Below, in pieces: positions 41,499 to 50,784 of a stretch of DNA of 64,000 nucleotides (positions are counted from its first letter, which is position 1; each line of letters opens with the position of its first letter). Both the position numbers and the translations under genes were made by a program. Source of the stretch: Myxococcus hansupus (lineage in GTDB: Bacteria; Myxococcota; Myxococcia; Myxococcales; Myxococcaceae); assembly GCF_000280925.3 (NCBI RefSeq), contig NZ_CP012109.1, positions 5,972,501-6,036,500 on the forward strand, written 5' to 3'. The notes under the pieces were generated by a model. The model saw only the letters and a program-made list of their open reading frames with translations. It ran no database searches and was not told the DNA's origin.

Positions 41499-43946
41499 TC
41501 AGGAACGCGGTCCCGCCCCGTGTCCAGGCGCGTGCCCATCACCGTCGGGCGCTCCACCCGCTTGGGACGTTGGCGCCCTGCCGCCGCTCCGCTCCGGTGA
41601 AGAGGACGGCCCTCTGCGCCGGCGTCTGCGGCGCTTCGCCGGGCTGCCCCCCGCGGGCGCCGGGCCCCCCAACTCACGCAGCACCCGCGCCCGAGCACCG
41701 CCCTCCAGACGCAGCTCCTGCATCAAGGCACGCACCTGCCGCTCTCCGTGGGGATGGTGCAACGCCGTACAGAGCCGCTCGACGATGTCGACGCGCAGCG
41801 CCACGCTCCCGAGCACCTCATAACCGAAGGCGCGCGCCTCCTGCCCCGGCACGTCCGAAACGTTCAGGACCGGCTCCCGGGGAACGCCCTTGGGCGAAGG
41901 CCGCTGCTGAAACAGCGACGTCAGCATGCAGCGCCGCTCCAGGGCTTGCGGGGAGAGTGCGTCAGCGACGAAGAAGAAGCGGTGCCCCTCGCAGAGCCCC
42001 TGTGCCGCCAGGCGCGCGCGGGCCTCGGCATCCAACAGCCGCCACTGCTCGCGCGCCTCGCCCTGGGACACAACACCCAGACCTTCGGACAGCCGGTAGG
42101 CCAGGCCCCGCGTCGGCGCGGAGCTGCCCGCGCCCGCGAGCGCCTCCGCAGGGAAGCCGCCCATCGCCTCCGTGACGAGGTCGCGGACCAGCGCCAGCAA
42201 CCGCCGCTCGAGCCGCTGCCGGGCCCCCGCCGTCCAGACCTCCGACTCCGCGAGCGCGAGCAGCGGTGAGCGCCGGTCCTTGCCACGCACCAGCCTGGCC
42301 AACGGCTCACCTTCGAACGCGATGTTGCCCAACGCGTCCACTTCGAAGGCGTCATGGGCCGCGTCGACCACGCGCTGGACGAACTGCTCCTCCGTCAACA
42401 CGGCGCCGCCCGAGCCCGGCACCTCGCTCAACAAAAGCCCCAGCTTGGCGAAGGGGCTGTCCGAACCGGACGCGGGTTGCGGGGTGGCGCGGACGAACCG
42501 GCGGGAGGTCCTGCGCGCCGCCCGTTGCACGAAACGCTCGACGAGCCGCTCATGGAGCGCATCGCCCAACGCGTCCTCGATGCTCCGGGTGCGCTCCTGC
42601 CAATGTCCGGCGTCCTCCAGCCACCCCGGGCGATGGCTGATGTACGTCCAGATGCGGATGGCCGCCAGCCGGTCCATCAGCGTGTGGATGTCACCGGAGA
42701 TGTCGTCGAGCGGGGAGACCTGCCGCGACAGCCAGACCGGGTCCAGCCGGCCATCCCCCGCGGTGAGCTGGAGGAACGTCTCGCGCAGCAGGGCCACGTG
42801 TTGTCCGAAGAGCCCCTTGCGAAAGTCCGGAACCTGGCAGACCTGCCACAGCAGCTCGACCCGGTCCTGGCCGGTGGCCACGTCCTGGATGGCCGGCACG
42901 CGCGACAAATCCTTGAGCGCATCGAAGTCATCCGCGCGCTCCACGCGGGTGAAGGCCTGGTGGCCCGGGGCGCGCGCCAACGAGTCCAGCAGCGCCTCCG
43001 CGCTGGAGAAGTCGAGCGCGGAGTTGCGCCAGATGAGGTTGCGCACCGCGGGGAAGCGGTGCGTTTCGATGGCCGAGACGACCCGGGGCGACAGCTCCGG
43101 CAGCGTGTTCAACGTGCCAAAGCTCCCGTCGTTCAGGTGGCGCCCGGCGCGGCCGGCGATCTGCGCCAGCTCGTCAGGAAAGAGGTCGCGTTGCTCCGCG
43201 CCGTCGTACTTGGACAACCCGGCGAAGGCCACGTGGTTCAGGTCCAGGTTCAGCCCCATGCCAATGGCATCCGTGGCCACCAGGTACTGGACCTCCCCGG
43301 ATTGATACATGGCCACCTGGGCGTTGCGCGTCCTCGGGGAGAGCGCGCCGAGGACGACGGCGACGCCGCCCCGCAGCCGGCGCAGCGACTCCGCGAGTTC
43401 GTACACGCGGTCCGCGGAGAACGCGACCACGGCCGACCGCGGCGGCAGGCTCTTGAGCGAGCGATGCCCCGAATAGCGCAACTGGGACAGGCGCGTGGCG
43501 CGCTTCACCGACGCGTGGGGAATCAGCGTCTGGAGCATGGGGCGCATCGTGTCCGCGCCCAGGAACCAGGTCTCCTTGCGTCCGCGCGCGTGGAGCAGCC
43601 GGTCCGTGAAGACGTGCCCCCGCTCACGGTGCGCGGCGAGCTGGATTTCATCCACCGCCACGAAGTCCGCGACCCGGTCCGTGGGCATCGCCTCGACGGT
43701 GCATATCCAGTAGTCGGGGCGCGGCGGGAGGCGCTTCTCCTCGCCCGTCATCAGCGCGACGCGGCCCTCACCGACCCGGGCGGTCACCCGGTCGTAGACT
43801 TCACGGGCAAGCAGGCGCAGCGGGAACCCCATGATGCCCGAGCCGTGTTCGAGCATGCGCTCGATGGCCCGGTAGGTCTTCCCGGTGTTCGTGGGCCCCA
43901 GCTCCGCCACGACGATGGGCGGCCGGCTGGATGCGCTGGAGTTCAT
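41499..43946 (-). CDS. SUV3-like DExH-box RNA helicase
   Basis: About 815 residues. Motif I is the variant GPTNTGKT (17-24) and the DExH box reads DEIQ (99-102), both diagnostic of the SUV3 family. The second RecA domain includes VATDAIGMGLNLDLNHVAF and QIAGRAGRH. The C-terminal ~300 residues include the SUV3 C-terminal region and a basic Pro/Arg-rich tail. Mitochondrial SUV3 unwinds RNA for decay; bacterial members occur in alphaproteobacteria and some deltaproteobacteria, with unknown substrates. Start at 43946 (MNSSASSRPP) directly precedes motif I. Monocistronic. Confidence 0.92.
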   Translation of the reverse strand: MNSSASSRPPIVVAELGPTNTGKTYRAIERMLEHGSGIMGFPLRLLAREVYDRVTARVGEGRVALMTGEEKRLPPRPDYWICTVEAMPTDRVADFVAVDEIQLAAHRERGHVFTDRLLHARGRKETWFLGADTMRPMLQTLIPHASVKRATRLSQLRYSGHRSLKSLPPRSAVVAFSADRVYELAESLRRLRGGVAVVLGALSPRTRNAQVAMYQSGEVQYLVATDAIGMGLNLDLNHVAFAGLSKYDGAEQRDLFPDELAQIAGRAGRHLNDGSFGTLNTLPELSPRVVSAIETHRFPAVRNLIWRNSALDFSSAEALLDSLARAPGHQAFTRVERADDFDALKDLSRVPAIQDVATGQDRVELLWQVCQVPDFRKGLFGQHVALLRETFLQLTAGDGRLDPVWLSRQVSPLDDISGDIHTLMDRLAAIRIWTYISHRPGWLEDAGHWQERTRSIEDALGDALHERLVERFVQRAARRTSRRFVRATPQPASGSDSPFAKLGLLLSEVPGSGGAVLTEEQFVQRVVDAAHDAFEVDALGNIAFEGEPLARLVRGKDRRSPLLALAESEVWTAGARQRLERRLLALVRDLVTEAMGGFPAEALAGAGSSAPTRGLAYRLSEGLGVVSQGEAREQWRLLDAEARARLAAQGLCEGHRFFFVADALSPQALERRCMLTSLFQQRPSPKGVPREPVLNVSDVPGQEARAFGYEVLGSVALRVDIVERLCTALHHPHGERQVRALMQELRLEGGARARVLRELGGPAPAGGSPAKRRRRRRRGPSSSPERSGGRAPTSQAGGAPDGDGHAPGHGAGPRS

Positions 43947-44025
43947 TCGCGGAGTCTAACCCCGGACGCCGCCCTCCGCCCGGAAGGATGGCCCACCGGG
44001 GCCAGCCCTCCGGACGCGCTGTCGC

Positions 44026-45006
44026 TCAGTGGATGCGCAGCGCCAGCTTCCCGAGGTGATGCTTGCCCACCGCCTCCAGCGCCTTGCCCGCGTCATCCAG
44101 GCGGTACACCTTGGACACCTCGACATGGAAGGGCCCGGCCTCGATGAGCTTGTTGAGGCGCGCGAGCACGTCCGCGTTCGACTCACCGTTGTAGGCCGTC
44201 AGTTGGACGCCATCCCGCCGCTGCGGCGCCGGCTCGACGCCGTTGGGGAAGGCGATGTGGCCACCCTTCTTCACGGCCTCCAGCGCCTTTTGCGAGCCTT
44301 CGCCGCCCGCGAGGACCAGCGCCGCGTCCAGGCCGTCCGGCGCGAACTCCCGGATGGCCTTCACCACGGCATTGGCATCACCCCGGCCATCCACGACCTT
44401 CTCGGCGCCCAGCCGCGTCACCAACTCCACGCCATCCGCGCCCGAGGCCACCGCGATGACCTTCGCGCCCAGCCGCCGCGCGAGCTGCACCGCCAGATGC
44501 CCCACGCCGCCGCTCGCGCCGTAGACGAGCAACGTCATGCCCTGACGGACCTTGAGCGCGTCCTGGAGCCCTTGAAGCGCCGTGATGCCGTCCGCGGCCA
44601 GCACGCCCGCCTGTTCCGCGCTCAGACCCTTGGGGACAGGCGCGGTGTTCACCTCCTTCACCACGGCGTACTCGGCATAGAAGCCGCCCTTGGTGTTGAG
44701 GAAGCCTGACGCATAGACCTTGTCACCGGCCTTGCACTTCGTGACGCCTTCTCCCACGGCCACCACGGTGCCCGCGCCGTCCGTTCCCAGCACATAGGGG
44801 AAGGACGACTTGCCCGGCTTCATCGCCTCCATCTCGCCTTCGCGCTCGGCGGAGTCCCAACTGCCGACCCCGGCCGTCTCCACCTTGATGAGCACCTCGC
44901 CCGCGCCCACCTCCGGCACCGTCACCGTCTTCATGCCGAGGACCTCGGGACCACCGAAGCGGTCCAGCGCGGCCGCCTTCATCTGCGAGGGAATGGACGT
45001 CTTCAT
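44026..45006 (-). CDS. NADP-dependent quinone-oxidoreductase-like MDR enzyme
   Basis: About 326 residues, family length. N-terminal GroES-like fold (PEVGAGEVLIKVETAGVGSWD, VLGTDGAGTVVAVGEGV), Rossmann motif YGASGGVGHLAVQLARRLGAKV, and no structural-zinc Cys cluster, so the zinc-free quinone oxidoreductase branch of the medium-chain family. It reduces quinones or enones using NADPH; the physiological substrate is not evident. GAGGAG six bases before the ATG. Divergent from the sulfurtransferase gene. Confidence 0.93.
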   Translation of the reverse strand: MKTSIPSQMKAAALDRFGGPEVLGMKTVTVPEVGAGEVLIKVETAGVGSWDSAEREGEMEAMKPGKSSFPYVLGTDGAGTVVAVGEGVTKCKAGDKVYASGFLNTKGGFYAEYAVVKEVNTAPVPKGLSAEQAGVLAADGITALQGLQDALKVRQGMTLLVYGASGGVGHLAVQLARRLGAKVIAVASGADGVELVTRLGAEKVVDGRGDANAVVKAIREFAPDGLDAALVLAGGEGSQKALEAVKKGGHIAFPNGVEPAPQRRDGVQLTAYNGESNADVLARLNKLIEAGPFHVEVSKVYRLDDAGKALEAVGKHHLGKLALRIH

Positions 45007-45242
45007 GGCGTGCTCCTCGGAGGGTGGAGAGCCCCCCGGACAAGGGTTTCACGGAGGCTGGACACGCCCCTTCTCGAATGCAGAGGAGGGCTCGGGTCCC
45101 GAGCCAGGGCCCGCTCCCATGCCTGGCCAAACGCGATTCACAGAATTCCCAGCAACCGCGACGCAGTGCATCATTCCGAATTGCGTGCCCGAAAATCGCT
45201 CGTTACTGCGAGGTCCCCCTCTTCTTCGACAGTGAGCACGCG

Positions 45243-46142
45243 ATGACGACGCAGCCCCTTCCCCTCGTGGTGGATGGTGATTGGCTCCAGCAGCGCCTGG
45301 GCGACCCTCACCTCCGCATCCTCGACGCCACGGTCCACCTGAAGCTCCCCGCGGGAGACGGCCAGTACACACTGGAGTCCGGCAAGGAGAGCTTCGCGCG
45401 CGAGCACCTCCCCGGTGCCGTGTTCGCGGACCTGCTCCACACGTTCGCGGACGCGGACGCGAAGTACCCGATGACGGTCCCCAGCTCGCAGCAGTTCGCG
45501 GAGCGGATGGGCGCGCTGGGCGTGGGAGACGAGCACCTCGTCGTCGTCTACGATCAGCTCGACGTTTCGCGCGGGCCGGAGTTCTACCAGTTCTGGGCGC
45601 CGCGCCTCTGGTGGCACCTGCGGCTCGAAGGGTTCACCCGCGTCGTCGTGCTCGACGGCGGCCTGGGCAAGTGGAAGCGCGAGGGCCGGCCCACGACTTC
45701 GGACCTCACCACCCATCCGCCCGCCATCTTCACCGCGCGGCGGCGCCCGGAGCTGCTCGCCTTGGCCGACCAGGTGCAGCAGGCCATCGATGACCCGCGG
45801 CAGTTGCTCATCAACGTGCTCGACGACGACACGTTCCATGGCCGCCGGAAGACCTACGCGCGGCCCGGGCGCATCCCCTCCAGCGAGCACGTCTTCTTCG
45901 GCTTCCTCATCGACCCGGAGACGGGGGGCTACCGGAGCCCCGAGGACGTGAAGCCGCTCTTCGAGAAGGTCGGCGCGCTCAAGGAGGGGACGAAGCCCAT
46001 CACCTACTGCGGCGGTGGCATCGCCGCGACGGTGGCGGCGCTCCAGCTCGCACGGCTCGGACGCGACGACGTCGCGGTCTACGACGGCTCCATGACGGAA
46101 TGGTCGCAGGACCCGAAGCGGCCGCTCGAAGTCACGCCTTGA
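45243..46142 (+). CDS. Two-domain rhodanese-type sulfurtransferase
   Basis: About 299 residues in two rhodanese domains. The first (residues ~8-150) lacks a catalytic Cys; the second has the active loop TYCGGGIAAT with Cys256, and CGGG rather than CRxG or CGSG leaves thiosulfate or 3-mercaptopyruvate specificity open. Family signatures: ILDATVHL, FAREHLPGAVFADLLHTFAD, VVVYDQLD. Start at MTTQPLP; a long in-frame leader up to 45024 is not protein-like. Its ribosome site is weak. Ends in a hairpin. Confidence 0.9.
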   Translation: MTTQPLPLVVDGDWLQQRLGDPHLRILDATVHLKLPAGDGQYTLESGKESFAREHLPGAVFADLLHTFADADAKYPMTVPSSQQFAERMGALGVGDEHLVVVYDQLDVSRGPEFYQFWAPRLWWHLRLEGFTRVVVLDGGLGKWKREGRPTTSDLTTHPPAIFTARRRPELLALADQVQQAIDDPRQLLINVLDDDTFHGRRKTYARPGRIPSSEHVFFGFLIDPETGGYRSPEDVKPLFEKVGALKEGTKPITYCGGGIAATVAALQLARLGRDDVAVYDGSMTEWSQDPKRPLEVTP

Positions 46143-46153
46143 GCGTCGCGGGC

Positions 46154-46189
46154 AGGACAGCGCGCCCCTCGAGAGCGGGGCGCCGTCCT
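46154..46189 (+). terminator. Hairpin after the sulfurtransferase gene
   Basis: AGGAC-A-GCGC-G-CCCC pairs with GGGGCGCCGTCCT around a short loop, with small bulges, 12 bases after the stop. Confidence 0.65.
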
Positions 46190-46225
46190 GGCATGGCTGA
46201 CACGTTACGGGGTTCAGCCGGTACA

Positions 46226-46255
46226 CCCCGCCGCGGAAGCTGGTCCGCGGCGGGG
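46226..46255 (-). terminator. Perfect hairpin after the 5'-nucleotidase gene
   Basis: CCCCGCCGCGGA (46226-46237) pairs with TCCGCGGCGGGG (46244-46255), 12 bp, loop AGCTGG, 16 bases downstream of the minus-strand stop at 46272. A TGACACGTTA, like the palindrome family half, lies nearby at 46198. Confidence 0.8.
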
Positions 46256-46271
46256 CCGGTGGTGCAACGGG

Positions 46272-48221
46272 TTACTCGACGAACGACTTCGTGCTGTACA
46301 GCGAGGCGTTCACCTTGCGGAGGACGGGCAGGCCCGTCTCGGGGTCACGCTCGGTCAAGCGGTCGACGTACGTCTGGAAGACGTCCGCGTCGAGCACGCC
46401 AATGTCGGAGCGGCGCTCCGCCGACACGTTGGCCAACGTGTCGTAGCCGTCGCCGCCCGTGGCGTTGAAGCTGAGCACGAACAGGCGGTAGGTGGCCGTG
46501 GGGTTGACCTCGCTCCACTCGCCCGTCGCCTGGTCCAGGATCTCCAGATTGCTGGCGCGCTGCCCACGCGCCAGGGTCGCGTTGACATCGAAGCGCAGGC
46601 CGCCCGTGTAGGGATACGGGCCCGTGGAGCCCCCCTCGCGGAAGGTCGCGTGCAGGCCGTCCTCGATCATGGACTTCACCTCGGCGCCGGTGATGTCCAG
46701 CCGGAAGAGCAGGTTGCCGAAGGGAATCACCTCGATGACGTCGGCCGCGGTCACCGGCCCCTGCAGAGGACGGCGCACACCGCCCGCGCTTTGCAGCGTG
46801 ATGTCGGCGCCGCCGTAGTCGACGTTCGCCACCTCCAGGTAGGCCTGGGCGACCAACTGCTGGATGTCACCTCCGCGGGCATCGGCCTCCCCCAGTTCGT
46901 TGCAGCTCACGCTGGAGCGGCTGCGGTCCCTCGCGCCCGGCACCCGGCGGTTGCAGAGCTCGTCGGCGGCCACGGAGACGACCTGCTGGCTGTACTGCTC
47001 GACGCGCTCCTGGAACGGCGCCAGCACCGCGGCGGCGGCGGCGTTGGGCTGCGTCACGCGGAGGAAGCCGCTGGAGGCGGCGCTCGCGAGCATCGCGGCG
47101 TTGTCCTCGGCGGAGACCGGCGTGCCGCCGATGGAGAACTGGTCGCCGATGAGCACGTGGGGCGTGCCGTTGCACTCGGTCACCACGCCGTCGGCGTCGA
47201 AGCGGATGTTCATCTCGCCGACCACCTGCGAGTACTGCCAGGCCTGTCCGATGCAGACAATCTGGCCGTCACCGTTGCGCAGCGGCTCGGCGTAGGCGCC
47301 CGCGGGCGTCCCCACGTTGAAGTCCTCCATGCTGGCGGGCCCCAGCAGCGTGTGCGAATCGCCGCCGATGACCGCGTCCACGCCGCGCAACTGCGGAATG
47401 ATGGTGCGGTCGAGGTCGTAGCCGATGTGGCTCATCACGATGATTTTGTTCACGCCCTGGGCGTGCAGCGCGTCGATGGCGCGCTGAGCGGCGGGCACCT
47501 CACCCTCGAACGTGGTGTCGGCGTCGGGGCTGGAGGACTCCTTCGTCTTGCCGGCGATCGTCAGACCGACGAGACCAATCTTCTGGCCGCTGCGCTCCAC
47601 CACGGTGAAGGGCTCGACGTACCCCATGGCCCTCGAGGGGTGCAGCGCGGAGCCGGCGCCAAAGGAGACGTTGGCGCTGATGACGGGCGTCTTGCACGTC
47701 CCGGCGTGGAGGCGGTCGATGAAGTTCTTCAGCTCGGTGTCGCCCTTGTCGAACTCGTGGTTGCCGAGCGTGAAGGCGTCGAAGCACACGGTGTTCATCA
47801 TCGCCGCGTCGGCTTCGCCAATCTCGCCCGCGCGGTTGAAGTACAGCGTGCCCGTGAGGGCGTCACCCGCGTGCAGCTTCAGGACGTTCTGCTTGCCGGC
47901 GGCGAGCTCCGTCATCGCCGTGGTGACACGCGCGAAGCCCGCGGAGGCGACGTTGGCGGCCACGGTGGCGCCCGCGGCGTTGGCCACGTTCAACGACACG
48001 CTGCCGGCCGCCAGGTGCGAGTGGTGGTCATTGATGTGCAGGATGGTCAAATCCAGCGGCGCCCCCTGCTCGGGCGGGGGAGGCGGCGGGGGGGGCGTGT
48101 CATCATCGTTGTCGCCACACGCGGACAGCGCGCCAGCCACCAGCCACGCCACGGGGAGCCACCGCCGACGCCGGGACATACGGGCCGCGCGGCGCACTTC
48201 ATTCTCCGACTTCCACTGCAT
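46272..48221 (-). CDS. 5'-nucleotidase / bifunctional metallophosphatase lipoprotein
   Basis: About 649 residues. Lipobox LSACGD followed by an Asp/Pro linker. The N-terminal metallophosphatase domain has ILHINDHHSHL (metal Asp and His), LHAGDALTGT, TLGNHEFDKG, IVMSHIGYDLD and IGGDSHT: all metal ligands present. The C-terminal 5'-nucleotidase domain follows (GGADITLQSAGGVRRPLQGPVT, IPFGNLLFRLDITG, TATYRLFVLSFNATGGDGYD). Should release phosphate from extracellular nucleotides at the cell surface, as UshA does. GGAGG five bases before ATG 48221. Monocistronic with a strong terminator. Confidence 0.93.
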   Translation of the reverse strand: MQWKSENEVRRAARMSRRRRWLPVAWLVAGALSACGDNDDDTPPPPPPPPEQGAPLDLTILHINDHHSHLAAGSVSLNVANAAGATVAANVASAGFARVTTAMTELAAGKQNVLKLHAGDALTGTLYFNRAGEIGEADAAMMNTVCFDAFTLGNHEFDKGDTELKNFIDRLHAGTCKTPVISANVSFGAGSALHPSRAMGYVEPFTVVERSGQKIGLVGLTIAGKTKESSSPDADTTFEGEVPAAQRAIDALHAQGVNKIIVMSHIGYDLDRTIIPQLRGVDAVIGGDSHTLLGPASMEDFNVGTPAGAYAEPLRNGDGQIVCIGQAWQYSQVVGEMNIRFDADGVVTECNGTPHVLIGDQFSIGGTPVSAEDNAAMLASAASSGFLRVTQPNAAAAAVLAPFQERVEQYSQQVVSVAADELCNRRVPGARDRSRSSVSCNELGEADARGGDIQQLVAQAYLEVANVDYGGADITLQSAGGVRRPLQGPVTAADVIEVIPFGNLLFRLDITGAEVKSMIEDGLHATFREGGSTGPYPYTGGLRFDVNATLARGQRASNLEILDQATGEWSEVNPTATYRLFVLSFNATGGDGYDTLANVSAERRSDIGVLDADVFQTYVDRLTERDPETGLPVLRKVNASLYSTKSFVE

Positions 48222-48339
48222 GCAACCCTCCAAGGTGTGTTTCGGAAGGCGACATGGTGTGGGCCGTGAATGACAACCCGGTTACGCCTCCCTGCGCGGA
48301 AGGTAACACTTTCATGACGATTGCCAGACGCCAGATGAC

Positions 48340-49113
48340 TCAACCCGCGAGCAATTCGCGGCCCACCATGTGCGCGCCGAGCAGCACCAGACTGGCCATG
48401 AAGCACTTCCGGAACACCGTCGGCGAAAGTTTCTGGCGAAGCCACTGCCCGGCCTGCATCCCGGCCAGCGCGGGCAGCAGCATCACGAAGGACATGCCCA
48501 GCGCGGCGCCCGAGTACCGGGCATTGAGATAGAGCCCCGCCGCCAGCGCCACCGTGGACACGGTGAACGAGATGCCCATGGCCTGGAGCAGCTCGTCCCG
48601 GTCGAAACCCAGCGCTTGCAGGTAGGGCACCGCGGGGATGACGAAGACGCCCGTGGCCGCGGTGACGACGCCCGTGGCCACGCCGACGCACGGGCCCAAG
48701 GACTTCTCGGCGCGGTCCCCGACCTTGAACCGGGCTCCGCTGAGGCCCCAGGCCGCGTAGAGAATCAGCGCCGCCCCCAGCGACACCGTGGCCCAGGCGC
48801 CCACCGGCGCGCCCAACACCCACGCTCCCGCCAGCGTGCCCACGCAGGTCCCCGCCTGCATCGGCGCCAGTCGCCGCAGCATGGGCCCCAGCGTGCCCCA
48901 GGGCCGGAGCTGCCAGACGTTCGTCACCAACGACGGGACAATCAACAGGGCGGCCGCCTGCGCCGGCGACATCAGCAGCGCCAGGAGCGCCATGGCGATG
49001 GTGGGCAGCCCCAGCCCCACCACGCCTTTGACGGTCCCCGCCAAAGCGAAGACGGCGGCGGTCAGGAGCGCGGTCCACCAGGGGGACGCGATGAGGCTGT
49101 CGAGAGGAGGCAT
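48340..49113 (-). CDS. TauE/SafE-family membrane permease
   Basis: About 257 residues with seven or eight membrane segments. GTVKGVVGLGLPTIAMALLALLMSP and ATGVVTAATGVFVIPAVPYLQALGFDRDELLQAMG are typical TauE/SafE blocks. Members export sulfite, sulfoacetate or other organic anions; the cargo cannot be read here. The start at 49113 has AGGA about ten bases upstream. Divergent from the AlkD-like gene. Confidence 0.92.
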   Translation of the reverse strand: MPPLDSLIASPWWTALLTAAVFALAGTVKGVVGLGLPTIAMALLALLMSPAQAAALLIVPSLVTNVWQLRPWGTLGPMLRRLAPMQAGTCVGTLAGAWVLGAPVGAWATVSLGAALILYAAWGLSGARFKVGDRAEKSLGPCVGVATGVVTAATGVFVIPAVPYLQALGFDRDELLQAMGISFTVSTVALAAGLYLNARYSGAALGMSFVMLLPALAGMQAGQWLRQKLSPTVFRKCFMASLVLLGAHMVGRELLAG

Positions 49114-49235
49114 GCCGCGTGAATCCTGGTGCCCGCCCTGCCGGACGAGAATTCGGAACTGCCGGGCGCCGCCTCAGGCTCCGCCAGAGGCACGGGGCGA
49201 CGGGGTATCTTCGCCGCAGCACGATGGAGACACGC

Positions 49236-50042
49236 ATGCCGTCCCAGAAGACGCCCGGCCCCAGGACGCCCACGGCGAGCGCCAAGGCACGGGCCCAGGA
49301 GGCCCTCGCGGAGCTCGAACGCCTCGCTACTCCCGCCATGAAGGCGAGCCTCTCCCGCTACGGGATTCCAGCGGACTCCGCGCTGGGCGTGGCGATGCGT
49401 GACATCCAGGCACTGGGTCGCCAGCTCGGCAGGGACCACGCGCTCACCGCCGCGCTGTGGGAAACCGGTGTTTATGAGGCACGGATGCTGTGCGCCTACG
49501 TCGGTGAGCCCGAGAAGGTCACCGTCGCCGAGATGAACCGCTGGTGCCGTGACTTCGACAACTGGGCCCTCTGCGACACGCTGTGCTTTTCGCTCTGGGA
49601 CAAGAGTCCCCATGCGTGGGAGCGGGTCGGCGCCTGGGCCGGGCATCGCGATGAGTTCGTCAAGCGCGCGGCCTTCGCGCTGCTCGCATCGCTCGCCTCG
49701 CATGACAAGGCCGCGAAGGACGAGCAGTTCCTCGAAGGACTCACCCTCATCGAAAGGGAGTCCACCGATTCGCGCAACTTCGTGAAGAAGGCGGCGAACT
49801 GGGCCTTGCGCGTCATGGGCCTCAAACGCAGCCCCGGGGTGCGCACCGCCGCGAGGACGCTGGCGGAGAGGCTCAGCGCCAGTGAAGACGCCACCGCCCG
49901 GTGGAACGGCAAGGATGCGCTGCGCGCGTTCACCAAGGCGGACGCCAAGTCCGCGGCCAAGAAGGCTCCGCCCGCGGCCAAGGCCGCGCGCACGACGAAG
50001 GCCCGGACACCTTCGCGCGCCAAGCCCCAAGCGCGTCGCTGA
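49236..50042 (+). CDS. AlkD-like DNA alkylation repair protein
   Basis: About 268 residues. The core is a set of helical HEAT-like repeats: MKASLSRYGI, VTVAEMNRWCRDFDNWALCD, SPHAWERVGAWAGHRDEFVKRAAFALLASL, SRNFVKKAANWALRVMG. DNWALCDT and KKAANWALR are the hallmark segments of the AlkC/AlkD fold that removes N3- and N7-alkylated bases. The C-terminal ~35 residues are Lys/Ala/Arg-rich and may bind DNA nonspecifically. ATG 49236 follows GGAGA by five bases; ATG 49224 is weaker. A hairpin follows. Confidence 0.9.
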   Translation: MPSQKTPGPRTPTASAKARAQEALAELERLATPAMKASLSRYGIPADSALGVAMRDIQALGRQLGRDHALTAALWETGVYEARMLCAYVGEPEKVTVAEMNRWCRDFDNWALCDTLCFSLWDKSPHAWERVGAWAGHRDEFVKRAAFALLASLASHDKAAKDEQFLEGLTLIERESTDSRNFVKKAANWALRVMGLKRSPGVRTAARTLAERLSASEDATARWNGKDALRAFTKADAKSAAKKAPPAAKAARTTKARTPSRAKPQARR

Positions 50043-50097
50043 CGGCATCCCCAAGCGGTGCGCCCGGGCACGACAGCCTGGGGACGGCTTGGACGAA

Positions 50098-50114
50098 CCC
50101 CCGGAAGCCGGGGG
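50098..50114 (+). terminator. Hairpin after the AlkD-like gene
   Basis: CCCCCGG (50098-50104) pairs with CCGGGGG (50108-50114), loop AAG. Short but all G-C. Confidence 0.6.
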
Positions 50115-50174
50115 CCACCCCATGGAGGGCCTCGCCCTGTCGGGAATGCCTGGGGCCTTGCCTGGGTTGGAGGC

Positions 50175-50196
50175 GATATGTACGTTCGTACATATC
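50175..50196. promoter_or_regulatory. TetR operator (22-base palindrome)
   Basis: Arms GATATGTACG and CGTACATATC form a perfect inverted repeat around TT, 30 bases before the start of the tetR-like gene. The ATGTACG-NN-CGTACAT pattern is a classic TetR-family operator, so the TetR protein probably represses itself and the pump downstream. Confidence 0.85.
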
Positions 50197-50225
50197 GACC
50201 CCGCGCAGGGGCCCAGGAGACATGC

Positions 50226-50768
50226 GTGGCTCCCCGCCGTCACGACCCCGACCGCCGCGACCGCATCATCGACGCCACGCTTCAGGTCATCGCCGAGGGC
50301 GGCGTCGCGGGCACCTCGCACCGGCGAGTCGCCGAGCGCGCCGAGGTGCCGCTGGGCTCGATGACCTACCACTTCGCCAGCATGGATGAGCTCCTGCGCG
50401 AGGCATTCACCCGCTTCGCGCTGCGCATCAGCGAGCGCTTCGCCGCGCGAATCGAGGCTGCGTCCGACATTGAAGGGCTGGTGGAAGCCGTCGTCCACAT
50501 CGTGCACGACGACCTCGCGGCCGGGCAGGACGAGCTCGTGCTCACCCTGGAGCTCTACACGCTGGCCGCGCGTCAGCCCGTCTTCCGGCAAATCACCCAC
50601 GACTGGATGCGCCGGAGCCGCGAGGCGCTCGGACGGCTCGTCGACGCGCGCAAGACGCACGAAGTCGACGCGCTGATTGAAGGGCTGTTCATCCACGCCC
50701 ACCTCGACCCGGTGCCGCGCAGCCGCGCAGCCACTCGCGCCGCCGTACGCCGGCTCCTTTCCCTCTGA
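50226..50768 (+). CDS. TetR-family transcriptional regulator
   Basis: About 180 residues. GTG start with AGGAG six bases before; longer frames would run through the operator. The HTH is clear: RDRIIDATLQVIAEGGVAGTSHRRVAERAEVPLGSMTYHFASMDELLREAF. The C-terminal helical domain binds an unknown ligand. It directly precedes an MFS pump gene (16 bases), the usual repressor-pump arrangement, and has a perfect palindrome upstream for autoregulation. Confidence 0.93.
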   Translation: MAPRRHDPDRRDRIIDATLQVIAEGGVAGTSHRRVAERAEVPLGSMTYHFASMDELLREAFTRFALRISERFAARIEAASDIEGLVEAVVHIVHDDLAAGQDELVLTLELYTLAARQPVFRQITHDWMRRSREALGRLVDARKTHEVDALIEGLFIHAHLDPVPRSRAATRAAVRRLLSL

Positions 50769-50784
50769 AGCCGAAGCCCTCCCC

